DNA from: Mesorhizobium sp. M1B.F.Ca.ET.045.04.1.1
Lineage (GTDB): Bacteria; Pseudomonadota; Alphaproteobacteria; Rhizobiales; Rhizobiaceae
Assembly: GCF_003952465.1 (NCBI RefSeq)
Contig: NZ_CP034448.1
Span: 3,511,001-3,575,000, forward strand
Length of the DNA: 64,000 nucleotides
Reading direction: 5' to 3'
The notes under the pieces are model-generated. The model did not search any database. It had not been told where the DNA came from and worked only from the letters and a program-made list of their open reading frames with translations. The position numbers and the translations under genes were made by a program. Positions 1 to 7,895 of this stretch are shown here, in pieces (the first letter of the stretch is position 1; every line of letters begins with the position of its first letter).

Positions 1-184
1 CGGTCGCGGTGCCGGCGCAGGAATGCGTCGCGGTCTGGCAGTCGTTCTGGCCCGCCTTGACGACGCCGTAGCACTTCTCGAAGGCAAAGCTGGGCTTGGC
101 GGCGGGGCCGCTGTAGGCAGCTGTCGCGGCAAGCGAAGTGGCGGCTGCGAGGGCCGATCCGATGAGGGTCTTGGTGTTGATCAC
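1..184 (-). CDS. BufA1-like DUF2282 bufferin precursor, partial (C-terminus off left edge)
   Basis: A minus-strand frame opens with GTG at 184 after a good AGGAGA ribosome site and stays open to the window edge (61 codons). It begins with a signal-peptide-like stretch (INTKTLIGSALAAATSLAAT). The mature part holds the motif EKCYGVVKAGQNDC followed by THSCAG, with three cysteines seen so far. This is the signature of the DUF2282 / BufA1 family: small exported precursors modified by MNIO (DUF692) enzymes and linked to copper stress (bufferins). In that family the MNIO enzyme and its DUF2063 partner normally follow the precursor, so here they would lie left of base 1. Family call is by motif recognition; the modification genes are not visible. 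Confidence 0.8.
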   Translation of the reverse strand, partial: MINTKTLIGSALAAATSLAATAAYSGPAAKPSFAFEKCYGVVKAGQNDCQTATHSCAGTAT

Positions 185-328
185 AGGCTTGTCTCCTGGT
201 TGGCGTTTCGAGAGAAAGACTGGCCGTGGGCCCGTCTGCAAATCAGTCTCTCCGATCGCGATGCCGAGCTGAAATGCTGTCTCGGCATGGAATTGATACG
301 CAGTCCCTATGTCCCGGAAGGCGGCGCG

Positions 329-360
329 AAAAAGCCCTCCGGCGGGGCACCGGAGGGCTT
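329..360 (-). terminator. Rho-independent terminator of the 417-1274 gene
   Basis: An 11-bp perfect stem (332-342 with 350-360, loop 343-349) lies just beyond the stop codon of the minus-strand gene ending at 417. Read on the minus strand it is followed by a run of five T. It separates that gene from the bufferin-type gene at the left edge. Confidence 0.8.
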
Positions 361-416
361 GGCACCTGCATTCGGGAGTATGCGAAGCAGGCGCGGCTAG
401 GCGGGGAGCGAGGCGC

Positions 417-1274
417 CTAGATGTATCGTCTTTCGCAGTTTGCGGCCGAGGTTCCATCAGTGCGCAGAGGATCAGCGGCAAGCCAGTCCGCTGCGCGCTG
501 TCGCCCCCTGTCGCGCATGTCGGTCAGTTCGCCCCAGTCGATCCAGGGCCGCAGGAGCAGCGGAACTCCGGCACGGTATCGACTGTCGAATATGGTGTGA
601 ACCGACGCGCATTTGGTCGAGCAATGACCCGCTGCGAGGCTGCGATCCGGACACGGCGTGGTGAAGACGGAAGGTCTGCCGGTGACGATCAGGCGATGGC
701 GAGCTTCAGTTGCCGGGGCAGGCGGAGACTGGAAGACGTCGCCGTCACCCCAATAGACATCGCCGTCGATCTCGACAGGCAGCGAGAGGAAGGGGATCGT
801 GGCTGCCGCGACGATCGCGTCGATCGACAACTGGTCGCTTGTGAATATCTTCACCGCATCCGTGCATGCGTTGACGGCCAGGACGCCCAGGTTCACCGGG
901 CAGCCTTCGTCACGGATCTGCTCAAGGTCGATTGACTGTTCCAGGATCGATCGAAGCAGGCTGGCCCTGTCATCGGCGAAAACCGAGGCGTGGCTGACGC
1001 GTCGCCAGAAATTGGCGAGTGCCGTCCTCGTGCCGCGCCTGCCGCCGACGCTCAACCCATAGGCAAAGACCGCCGCCTCCATTGCGGCAAAGCCCGACGC
1101 GGTCACGCCGCTGACGCTGCAGTTTGCCTCGTCCAGCAGGCGATCGAGCACGCCCCAGACGAAAGCGCCATGTGCGTCGTTTGCCAGCACGATGTCGATC
1201 GTCCGGTCTTCCATACCAAGATCCGTCACCGACATGATGACTTGGTCTGTCTGCACTGCTGGCTGAGCAAGCAT
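417..1274 (-). CDS. Degenerate patatin-like protein
   Basis: A 285-residue protein with the overall layout of rhizobial patatin-like phospholipases (HGAFVWGVLDRLLDE near residue 34, then a C-terminal YWGDGDVF). The catalytic signatures are altered. The oxyanion GGGxxG loop reads LANDAHGAF. The nucleophile elbow GxSxG is replaced by GVTASGF. The DGG/DGA dyad motif is GDGD. What is seen is an intact reading frame; that it lacks lipase activity is inferred from the missing motifs. It could be a pseudoenzyme or an early pseudogene. Start uncertain: Met codons at 1274, 1235 and 1214 are all possible. A second, intact patatin lies at 7896-9047. Confidence 0.6.
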   Translation of the reverse strand: MLAQPAVQTDQVIMSVTDLGMEDRTIDIVLANDAHGAFVWGVLDRLLDEANCSVSGVTASGFAAMEAAVFAYGLSVGGRRGTRTALANFWRRVSHASVFADDRASLLRSILEQSIDLEQIRDEGCPVNLGVLAVNACTDAVKIFTSDQLSIDAIVAAATIPFLSLPVEIDGDVYWGDGDVFQSPPAPATEARHRLIVTGRPSVFTTPCPDRSLAAGHCSTKCASVHTIFDSRYRAGVPLLLRPWIDWGELTDMRDRGRQRAADWLAADPLRTDGTSAANCERRYI

Positions 1275-1497
1275 TGTTTGGTCTCCATCCCAAGATCGTC
1301 AACAAGGCGACTGGAGAAAGACTGCCGCATCTTCTTGTTCAGCCGAAATGCCAAGGTGGCATGAAGTCCATAGGCAGATTGCATTGGCTGCCGGTCTTCG
1401 CCCATCGCACCGTCCATACCGATCAGGCCAGGCGATGCGATACGTGTCGCCAAACATCGGCACCATTGCCAGAACCGCGACCTGGAACCGGAGATGA

Positions 1498-1776
1498 ATG
1501 ATGAGAAGACAACTCGTTTGTGTGGCTGCGCTTGCAATCAGTTTTGGTGCGAGCCCAGCGTCAGCCGACCCGTTCAGTGACCTCGCCGCATTGCCGACGT
1601 TCTATACGGACGCAACGATGAAGACGATGAAACCGATGGCCGGGTTCAAGAAGGCTTGGTTCGCCCTGTCAAAGCATCACCGGGTCAAGATGACGAAGGC
1701 GTGCAACGACCCGGCGATGAGCAAGCGCCACGCCCAATTTTGCGCCAACGTGCCTGCTTTGGGTGGTGCCGACTAG
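1498..1776 (+). CDS. Small secreted two-cysteine protein, copy 1
   Basis: A 92-residue protein with a clear Sec signal peptide (residues 1-23, cut after ASA). The mature part is about 69 residues with exactly two cysteines inside a conserved C-terminal block, CNDPAMSKRHAQFCA. It is a paralogue of the next gene (1965-2240): both share YTD/FTD..M.TMK, an F..AW segment, and CND.AMSK.HAQFCA followed by ALG. The family is not recognised. The paired Cys with conserved Met, His and Asp could form a disulfide or bind a metal; that is speculation. It stands alone on the plus strand between a degenerate patatin and its own paralogue. Confidence 0.7.
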   Translation: MMRRQLVCVAALAISFGASPASADPFSDLAALPTFYTDATMKTMKPMAGFKKAWFALSKHHRVKMTKACNDPAMSKRHAQFCANVPALGGAD

Positions 1777-1964
1777 CAGTGCTTGCCGAGCACCCCTGGA
1801 ATGCAGTGCCGGCATAAACTCCATTCGCCGACGGCATTGGCAATTTGAGCGCCGGATGAAGCAAAGTCCACCTCGGCAAACAGGAACAATAGAGTTCCAA
1901 ATGCTGCCGGTCATCAGCGCAGTCGTCAAAAGGCGATTGCACAATTCTAGAGAAAGTTCTCACC

Positions 1965-2240
1965 ATGAATATCAAAGCTATCTGCCTTGGCGCCTTTGCA
2001 CTTTCCGTTCTTGGCGGAGTCGCGTTCGCCGGCGCGCTCGACGAGCCGTCGAACATGCAGCCCTTCTTTACCGATTCCGGCATGCAGACGATGAAGTCGA
2101 GCGCCGATTTCGAGATCGCGTGGAAAGCCGCGCCGAAGACCACGCAGGACGCGATGATGAAGGAATGCAATGACGCCGCTATGAGCAAGCCGCACGCTCA
2201 GTTCTGCGCCCAGCTTTTCGCCCTTGGCCACCACAGCTGA
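1965..2240 (+). CDS. Small secreted two-cysteine protein, copy 2
   Basis: A 91-residue paralogue of the 1498-1776 protein. The signal peptide covers about residues 1-23 (cleavage near AFA). The mature protein has FFTDSGMQTMKS, an EIAWKA segment and the block CNDAAMSKPHAQFCA, and ends in GHHS, adding two histidines. Spacing between the two copies is about 190 bases, so it probably has its own promoter. A LysR gene follows at 2413. No function is assigned. The duplication and strict conservation of the Cys-containing block argue for a real, selected protein. Confidence 0.7.
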   Translation: MNIKAICLGAFALSVLGGVAFAGALDEPSNMQPFFTDSGMQTMKSSADFEIAWKAAPKTTQDAMMKECNDAAMSKPHAQFCAQLFALGHHS

Positions 2241-2412
2241 TACTCCCAGACGGCGACCGACTACCGGACGCTTCGATGGCGGGTCTCTTGGCCCGCCATC
2301 CGTCATGACGAAACGCTATCGACTTTATAGCCCCCCTGCATTGGCGTGATGGAATGCTTTGCGGCAGGGTTCGAGCCTGAGCTTGCATCTCTGCAGTGGA
2401 GGGACGACCCGT

Positions 2413-3327
2413 ATGGACATTCATCACATCCGCTATTTCCTGGCCGTCTGCGAGACACGCAATTTCACGCGCGCCGGCGAGAAGTGCAACGTCACCCAGC
2501 CGGCACTGTCCCGGGCGATCCAGCAACTGGAGGATGAGGTCGGCGGCCTGCTGTTCCGCCGCGAGAGGAATCTGACCCACCTGACCGATCTGGGCGCTTT
2601 GCTACGCCCGCGCTTTCAGCAGATCCTCGACGAGGTGACCGGCGTTCGGCAGGAGGCATCGAGATTCCTGTGCCTGGAAAACGCAAATCTCAAAGTTGGG
2701 GTCATGTGCACCATTGGCCCGCGCCGATTCACGGGTCTATTGGCGGACTTCAACAGGCGCCAGCAGGGCATCCAGTTGCAACTGGTGGAAGGCGTGCCCG
2801 CCTCTCTTTCGCAACTGCTGGAAGCGGGCGAAATCGACGTCGCCATCATGGCGTCCAGCAACAGCTTCCCGGAGCGGTTCGATGTCACGCCGCTCTATCG
2901 TGAGCGCTTCGTCCTTGCATTCCCCAATGGCCATCGGTTGGCCCGCAACGATAATGTCGCCATCTCCGAGCTCGACGGCGAGAACTATCTCAGGCGGCTG
3001 AATTGCGAATATCGCGATCACCTCGCCGGCCTTTGCAACGATCGTGGCGTGAAGCTCAGGATCTCCTACGCCAGCGAGCGTGAGGACTGGATTCAGAACA
3101 TGGTATCTGGCGGGCTGGGTATCTGTTTCATTCCGGAATTCAGCGCAGTTATCCCAGGCTTGCAGATCAGGCCCGTGATCGACCCTGAAGTTTGGCGTGA
3201 AGTCTCGCTGGTTGTCGTCGCGGGGCGTCGATTCTCGCCGGCGACGTCGACATTTGTGAACAGTGTCAAGGCACACAGCTGGCCGGAAAGCGGCATCGAT
3301 CTGTCGATCAGGAAAACAGCCGCGTAG
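2413..3327 (+). CDS. LysR-family transcriptional regulator A
   Basis: The 304-residue product (start chosen at MDIHHIRYF, matching other LysR proteins; a longer frame from 2359 adds an unlikely tail). Residues 1-60 form the winged helix-turn-helix with NFTRAGEKCNVTQPALSRAI, then the linker helix. Residues about 90-300 form the periplasmic-binding-protein-like effector domain. It is strongly similar in the HTH to two other LysR proteins in this window (5905-6816 and 12769-13674), suggesting duplication. Its targets are unknown; the nearest plus-strand gene is the secreted cupin at 3517. Confidence 0.85.
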   Translation: MDIHHIRYFLAVCETRNFTRAGEKCNVTQPALSRAIQQLEDEVGGLLFRRERNLTHLTDLGALLRPRFQQILDEVTGVRQEASRFLCLENANLKVGVMCTIGPRRFTGLLADFNRRQQGIQLQLVEGVPASLSQLLEAGEIDVAIMASSNSFPERFDVTPLYRERFVLAFPNGHRLARNDNVAISELDGENYLRRLNCEYRDHLAGLCNDRGVKLRISYASEREDWIQNMVSGGLGICFIPEFSAVIPGLQIRPVIDPEVWREVSLVVVAGRRFSPATSTFVNSVKAHSWPESGIDLSIRKTAA

Positions 3328-3516
3328 CAAATCGAAGTGAAGGCTAATGCCGCAATAAATGTCGCGGCGAGAAAGTCGCGTTGGCGCGGTCACCCACCAT
3401 AGTTTTCAGGTATCGAATTAAGAGCCAGTCAGCATTTCTCTTTCTTCGAGGCTGCCGTCACTCTCCTCCCATGCCCCGCTTCTGCGATTGGGCACCGACA
3501 AAAAGGAGAAATAGAC

Positions 3517-4017
3517 ATGGCTTCCAAGACTGTTGCATTGCGGGTGCCGCTGAAGCTGGCGCTGACACTCGGACTTCTCACCGCGACCGCCGCGTTTTCT
3601 GTGGCCCCGGTTTTCGCCGGCGACTGCCCTGCCGGCCAGGCCGCCACCACCGACATCCAGGAACATCCCAGCAAGCCCGTCGGCGTGACCGACACGGTTC
3701 TTTCGGCGATCGACCTCAGCAGCAAGGGTGAAGCCTGGAAAGGCAACATGCTGCGCCTGCGGAAGCTCGTCGTTCAGCCCGGCGGCGTCGTGCCGTGGCA
3801 CGAGCACACGATTCGCCCCGCCAACATCATCGTCGTCGAAGGCTCGATCACTGAATACGCCAGCACCTGCAAAGTCGGCATCGAGCATCCGGCTGGCGAC
3901 GTGACGGCCGAGTTCGGCCATCTCGCCCATTGGTGGAAAAACAACGGCAAGGTTCCGGCAGTGCTCTATTCCGCCGACATCCTGCCGCCTGCGATGCACA
4001 ACGATCACATGATGTGA
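3517..4017 (+). CDS. Secreted cupin-domain protein
   Basis: A 166-residue protein with an N-terminal signal peptide (about residues 1-34, cleavage after VFA). A single cupin domain follows. Motif 1 is PGGVVPWHEHTIRPANIIVVEG, with the HxH metal pair, and a later GHLAHWW segment occupies the motif-2 position. Two cysteines (CPAG near the mature N-terminus and STCK) could form a disulfide in the periplasm. It has a good AAGGAG ribosome site. Metal-dependent activity is possible but no substrate can be named. An MFS transporter follows 88 bases downstream. Confidence 0.75.
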   Translation: MASKTVALRVPLKLALTLGLLTATAAFSVAPVFAGDCPAGQAATTDIQEHPSKPVGVTDTVLSAIDLSSKGEAWKGNMLRLRKLVVQPGGVVPWHEHTIRPANIIVVEGSITEYASTCKVGIEHPAGDVTAEFGHLAHWWKNNGKVPAVLYSADILPPAMHNDHMM

Positions 4018-4105
4018 TCCCGGCCTCGGGCGACCTCTTCCCATCAGCATTTGAAAGCGCGTCCTTGGGCGATCGCCCGGGGACGTGCCGCGACGGAGCT
4101 TTGCC

Positions 4106-5308
4106 ATGACGACAAGCGAACATGCTGAACCGACAAGGCTGCGCATGGCAGCCGCAGACGGGTGGCGCTTCGGCATCATTGCCGTGATCGCATTTCTCAC
4201 GCTCGTCGATCTTTTCGCCACCCAGGCCATCCTGCCTTCACTGGTGACAAAATTCGGCGTCAGCCGCGCGACCATGGGCTTCGCCGTCAACGCCAGCACC
4301 TTCGGCATGGCGGTGGCCGGTATCGCCGTCGCTCTCTTCGGGCGCGGCATTGATCGCCGCGACGGCATCTGGATCAGCCTGGCCATCCTGGCGGTCCCGA
4401 CGACGCTGCTTTCGCAGACAGACAATATTGTGGTCTTCGCCCTGCTGCGCGTAGCGCAAGGCCTTTGCATGTCGACTGCGTTCACGCTCACGATGGCCTA
4501 CCTTGCGGAGCATTTTTCCGCGCGGCAGACGACCGGCGCGCTTGCCGCTTATGTGACCGGCAATGTCGCCAGCAACTTTTTCGGCCGGCTGATGTCGGCG
4601 GCCGTCGCCGACATGTTCGGCATCTCCACCAACTTTCTGACATTCGCCGCCCTCAATCTGCTCGGCGCCGCTCTTGTCTGGTTCACGCTGCAGAAGACCT
4701 CGGCAATGATGCGCGCGGATGCGACGGGCGAGCTCGCCCAAGCGGCCTGGACGGCTCCGCTGCAGAATGCCGAGTTGCGCTCCTGTTTCGCGATCGGCTT
4801 CCTGATCCTCTTCGTCTTTATCGGCACGTTCACCTATGTGAACTTTCAGCTCGTTGCGGTGCCCTTGTCGTTGACGCCGATGGCACTGGGCGCGGTTTAT
4901 TTCGTCTTCCTGCCGTCAATGCTGACCACTCCGCTCGCCGGGCGTGTGGCCTCGAGTCTCGGCCCGAGAGTGGGGGTCGGCGCAACACTTGTGCTGGCGA
5001 TCGTCGGCTTGCTTCTGCTGCTCACACCCAGCCTTTCGATCGTTCTCGCCGGAATGGCGCTGGTTGCCAGCGGCACCTTCCTGGCGCAGGCGATAGCAAC
5101 GGGACATGTCAGTCGGACCGCGTCGCGCGACCGCGCCGCCGCGAGCGGCATCTATCTCGCGTCCTACTATGCGGGCGGGCTCGCCGGCAGCTTCCTCATC
5201 GGACAGATCTACGATCGGATCGGCTGGACGGCATGCGTGGCCGCGCTGGTCGCGGTTCTCACGGCGGCGATCGCGATAGCCCGAACGCTGAGAACGCCAG
5301 CCGCGTGA
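4106..5308 (+). CDS. MFS transporter (YnfM/arabinose-efflux-like)
   Basis: About 400 residues of very hydrophobic sequence with roughly 12 membrane segments. The first begins near FGIIAVIAFLTLVDLFATQ. The motif ATMGFAVNASTFGMAVAG and loop FGRGIDRRDG fit motif A of major facilitator superfamily exporters. ATG at 4106 is preferred (a GTG at 4085 would add seven residues). Substrate unknown. It sits between the secreted cupin and a DUF302 protein, all on the plus strand, and may be co-transcribed with the cupin. Confidence 0.8.
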   Translation: MTTSEHAEPTRLRMAAADGWRFGIIAVIAFLTLVDLFATQAILPSLVTKFGVSRATMGFAVNASTFGMAVAGIAVALFGRGIDRRDGIWISLAILAVPTTLLSQTDNIVVFALLRVAQGLCMSTAFTLTMAYLAEHFSARQTTGALAAYVTGNVASNFFGRLMSAAVADMFGISTNFLTFAALNLLGAALVWFTLQKTSAMMRADATGELAQAAWTAPLQNAELRSCFAIGFLILFVFIGTFTYVNFQLVAVPLSLTPMALGAVYFVFLPSMLTTPLAGRVASSLGPRVGVGATLVLAIVGLLLLLTPSLSIVLAGMALVASGTFLAQAIATGHVSRTASRDRAAASGIYLASYYAGGLAGSFLIGQIYDRIGWTACVAALVAVLTAAIAIARTLRTPAA

Positions 5309-5381
5309 TCCCCGGAGCTGCGCCGGCGAGGTCGCTCGAGAAACTCAATCCATAGCCAAACCAGCAACCAAGGAGAATGCG

Positions 5382-5846
5382 ATGAGAACCTACCTGAAAA
5401 CCATGATTGCCGGTGCCGCCGTGCTGATGACGGTGGTCCTGCCGGCAGCCGCTTCCGACGGCGTCGTCACTGTCAAGAGCGGCTATTCCGTCGCCGAGAC
5501 CGTCGCCCGCATCAAGAAGGACGTCCTCAAGAAGGGCATCATGTTCTTTGGCGTGATCGATCAGGCAAAGCTCGGCAACAAGGCCGGCAATGATGTCAGG
5601 CCGTCGCGGCTGGTCATGTTCGGCAATCCGGCGCTCGGCACGACGTTCATCACCTCAAATCCCGAGGCCGGCCTGGACTGGCCGGTGCGCGTGCTGGTCT
5701 ACCAGACGCCCGATGGGCAGGTTTATGCCGCCTACAGCGACTTCGACTGGATTGCGAAGCGGCACGGCATCACTGACCGGCAGGCGCAGTTCAAGATGGC
5801 GACCGAGGTGATCCAGTCCGTGACGTCGTCGATCAGGAAGAACTGA
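5382..5846 (+). CDS. Secreted DUF302 protein
   Basis: A 154-residue protein with a signal peptide (cleavage after AAA, about residue 24). The DUF302 fold follows: VVTVKSGYSVAETVARIK at its start, then IDQAKLGNKAG, RLVMFGNPALGTTFI and the C-terminal half LPVRVLVYQ-like segment (seen as WPVRVLVYQTPDGQVYAAYSD). DUF302 proteins are small exported or cytoplasmic proteins of unclear function. A clean AAGGAG site precedes the ATG. It is convergent with the LysR gene at 5905. Confidence 0.8.
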   Translation: MRTYLKTMIAGAAVLMTVVLPAAASDGVVTVKSGYSVAETVARIKKDVLKKGIMFFGVIDQAKLGNKAGNDVRPSRLVMFGNPALGTTFITSNPEAGLDWPVRVLVYQTPDGQVYAAYSDFDWIAKRHGITDRQAQFKMATEVIQSVTSSIRKN

Positions 5847-5904
5847 TCGACGCGAGGTACCGAAATGCTCGGCTCTTCGAACCTGTCAGCCTCGCACAGC
5901 CAGG

Positions 5905-6816
5905 TCATTCGGCGGCGGACAATGCCTTTGCCCGTTCGCCGAACCATTTCTTCTGCGTTGCTTCGCGGACCAGCGCGCCAACCGCAGGCGAATGCCTGCG
6001 GCCGCGCACCGTGACGAGATTGACGTCGCGCCAGAATTCCGGCTCCGTGATCGGCAATGCCGCCACGCCAGGGTGCTTGGCGGTGTGCTCGGGCATAAAC
6101 CCGAAACCGAGCCCGGCAGCGATCATGGCGAGTGTCCAGTCGTCGCGGTCGCTCCAGTAGACCGGACTGACGGTAACGCCCTGTCGGGCAAGGATGGCAT
6201 CTGCATAGCCGGCGAATTCGCAGTTGTTGCGGTGAATGTAGCTTTCATTGCTCATGTCCTTCACCCGCACGACCCGCCGGTTCGCTAGCCGGTGCGACAG
6301 ATGAACGGCCATCACCATCTGCTCGCGAAAGAGCGGCAGTGAGTGAACCTCCTCGTCGGGAACGTCCGACGGCAGCGCATAGATGGCAGCCTCGAGATCG
6401 CCTTCGAGCAGTCTCTTCCGAAGGTTCACGGCGTCTGAATCGCAAAGGTGAAGCTCCACGCCCGGGTGATGCCTTCGGACTGCCGCGATCAACTCGATGA
6501 TCTCGTCCGGTGCGATCGTGCTCATGATGCCGACCCTCAGCGGCATCTTTTTCAGGTTCACATACTGCTCGGCGATCTGCTTTGCCTGGCGGGAGTTCTC
6601 GAAAACACCTTCGAGATAGGTCTCGACCATGCGACCGAGTTCGGTGAGGTGAGTGAACCGGCGCTCTCGGTGGAAGAGCGGCCCGCCGAATTCATCCTCC
6701 AGCAACTTGATCGCACGCGAAAGCGCCGGCTGCGTGACGTTGCACTGCTCGGCCGCCCTGGTGAAATTCAACTCCTTGGCGACGGCCAAGAAATATCGGA
6801 CCTGGCTGATCTCCAC
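5905..6816 (-). CDS. LysR-family transcriptional regulator B
   Basis: About 303 residues. The start is placed at GTG 6816 because it gives the family N-terminus (V/M)EISQVRYFLAVAKE and is preceded by AAGGGGAAG; an ATG at 6840 is the alternative. The HTH contains NFTRAAEQCNVTQPALSRAI and is nearly identical to the regulators at 2413 and 12769. The effector domain follows to the C-terminus. It is divergent from bdhA (7090), which begins about 270 bases away, so the bdhA-patatin-ndh group is a candidate target. Inference only. Confidence 0.85.
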   Translation of the reverse strand: MEISQVRYFLAVAKELNFTRAAEQCNVTQPALSRAIKLLEDEFGGPLFHRERRFTHLTELGRMVETYLEGVFENSRQAKQIAEQYVNLKKMPLRVGIMSTIAPDEIIELIAAVRRHHPGVELHLCDSDAVNLRKRLLEGDLEAAIYALPSDVPDEEVHSLPLFREQMVMAVHLSHRLANRRVVRVKDMSNESYIHRNNCEFAGYADAILARQGVTVSPVYWSDRDDWTLAMIAAGLGFGFMPEHTAKHPGVAALPITEPEFWRDVNLVTVRGRRHSPAVGALVREATQKKWFGERAKALSAAE

Positions 6817-7089
6817 CGCACGCTTCCCCTTGGCGTGCATGCCGCACGACCCGCGTTGCAGGGGCAATCTTACAAGCTGCCCCAGCGTCAAACAACCCGG
6901 CCTGCAGATCTATATCGCCGGCGCTCCGGTCAGACTGTCGGCTATCGAATCCATGTCTCAACGGCATTTCCGCAGCTTCGGACGGCTCGCCATACTGATC
7001 GGGAGATGTAGATCCGGGGCCTTCCAGCCCGCTGCCTGCAGCCGTTTTGCCGGCCAAATCGGCAGCGGCTCAAACCGAAGGAAACAACG

Positions 7090-7872
7090 ATGCTCAGAGG
7101 AAAGACAGCACTCATCACAGGCTCGACAAGCGGCATCGGCCAAGGCATTGCGGAGGCTTTCGCGGCCAAGGGCTGCAACGTCGTTCTGAATGGCTTCGGC
7201 GACCCTGCCGAGATTGAGCTGCTGCGGTCGAGGCTTGCCGCCGATCACGAGGTGACCGTCCGCTACGACAATGCCGACATGAGCAAGGGCGAGGCGATCA
7301 CCGTAATGATGGACAAGGCCATCGCCGAGTTCGGCGCGGTCGACATCCTGGTCAACAATGCCGGCATTCAGCATGTCGCACCGATCGACGACTTCCCGAT
7401 CGAGAAGTGGGAGGCGGTCGTGGCGATCGATCTGATGTCTTCGTTCTATACGATACGGCGCGCTCTGCAGGCGATGAAGGCGCGCAAATGGGGCCGCATC
7501 ATCAATGTTGCCTCGGCCCACGCCCTCGTCGCCTCGCCATACAAATCCGCCTATGTCGCCGCCAAGCATGGCGTGGCCGGCCTGACCAAGACGGTCGCGC
7601 TGGAAGTTGCCGAACAGGGCATTACGGTCAACGCCGTTTGCCCCGGTTACGTGCTCACCCCGCTGGTCGAAAAACAGATACCGGACACGGCCAAGGCCCG
7701 CGGGATTACCGAAGAGCAGGTGATCAAGGACGTGCTCCTGGCTGCCCAGCCAACGAAGCAGTTCGTGACCGTTGAGCAGGTGGCGTCGCTATGCCTGTTC
7801 CTGGCCTCGGACGACGCGGCCTCGATCACCGGCGCCATCATGCCGATCGAGGGCGGCTGGACCGCCCACTAG
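7090..7872 (+). CDS. bdhA: D-3-hydroxybutyrate dehydrogenase
   Basis: A 260-residue short-chain dehydrogenase that interconverts 3-hydroxybutyrate and acetoacetate with NAD, the last step of poly-3-hydroxybutyrate breakdown. The cofactor motif is TGSTSGIG at residues 10-17. NNAG lies at about 90, and the catalytic Ser-Tyr-Lys is seen as VASAHALVASPYKSAYVAAKH. QIPDTAKARGITEEQV is the substrate-loop segment typical of BdhA rather than of a generic ketoreductase. It starts a plus-strand run with the patatin at 7896 and ndh at 9081 (gaps of 23 and 33 bases). Confidence 0.88.
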   Translation: MLRGKTALITGSTSGIGQGIAEAFAAKGCNVVLNGFGDPAEIELLRSRLAADHEVTVRYDNADMSKGEAITVMMDKAIAEFGAVDILVNNAGIQHVAPIDDFPIEKWEAVVAIDLMSSFYTIRRALQAMKARKWGRIINVASAHALVASPYKSAYVAAKHGVAGLTKTVALEVAEQGITVNAVCPGYVLTPLVEKQIPDTAKARGITEEQVIKDVLLAAQPTKQFVTVEQVASLCLFLASDDAASITGAIMPIEGGWTAH

Positions 7873-7895
7873 ATCCGGCGTGAGGAACGAAAGCC

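Noticed and set aside
4040..4086. Hairpin after the cupin gene
   Set aside because: The arms pair only partly and no T run follows, so not called a terminator.
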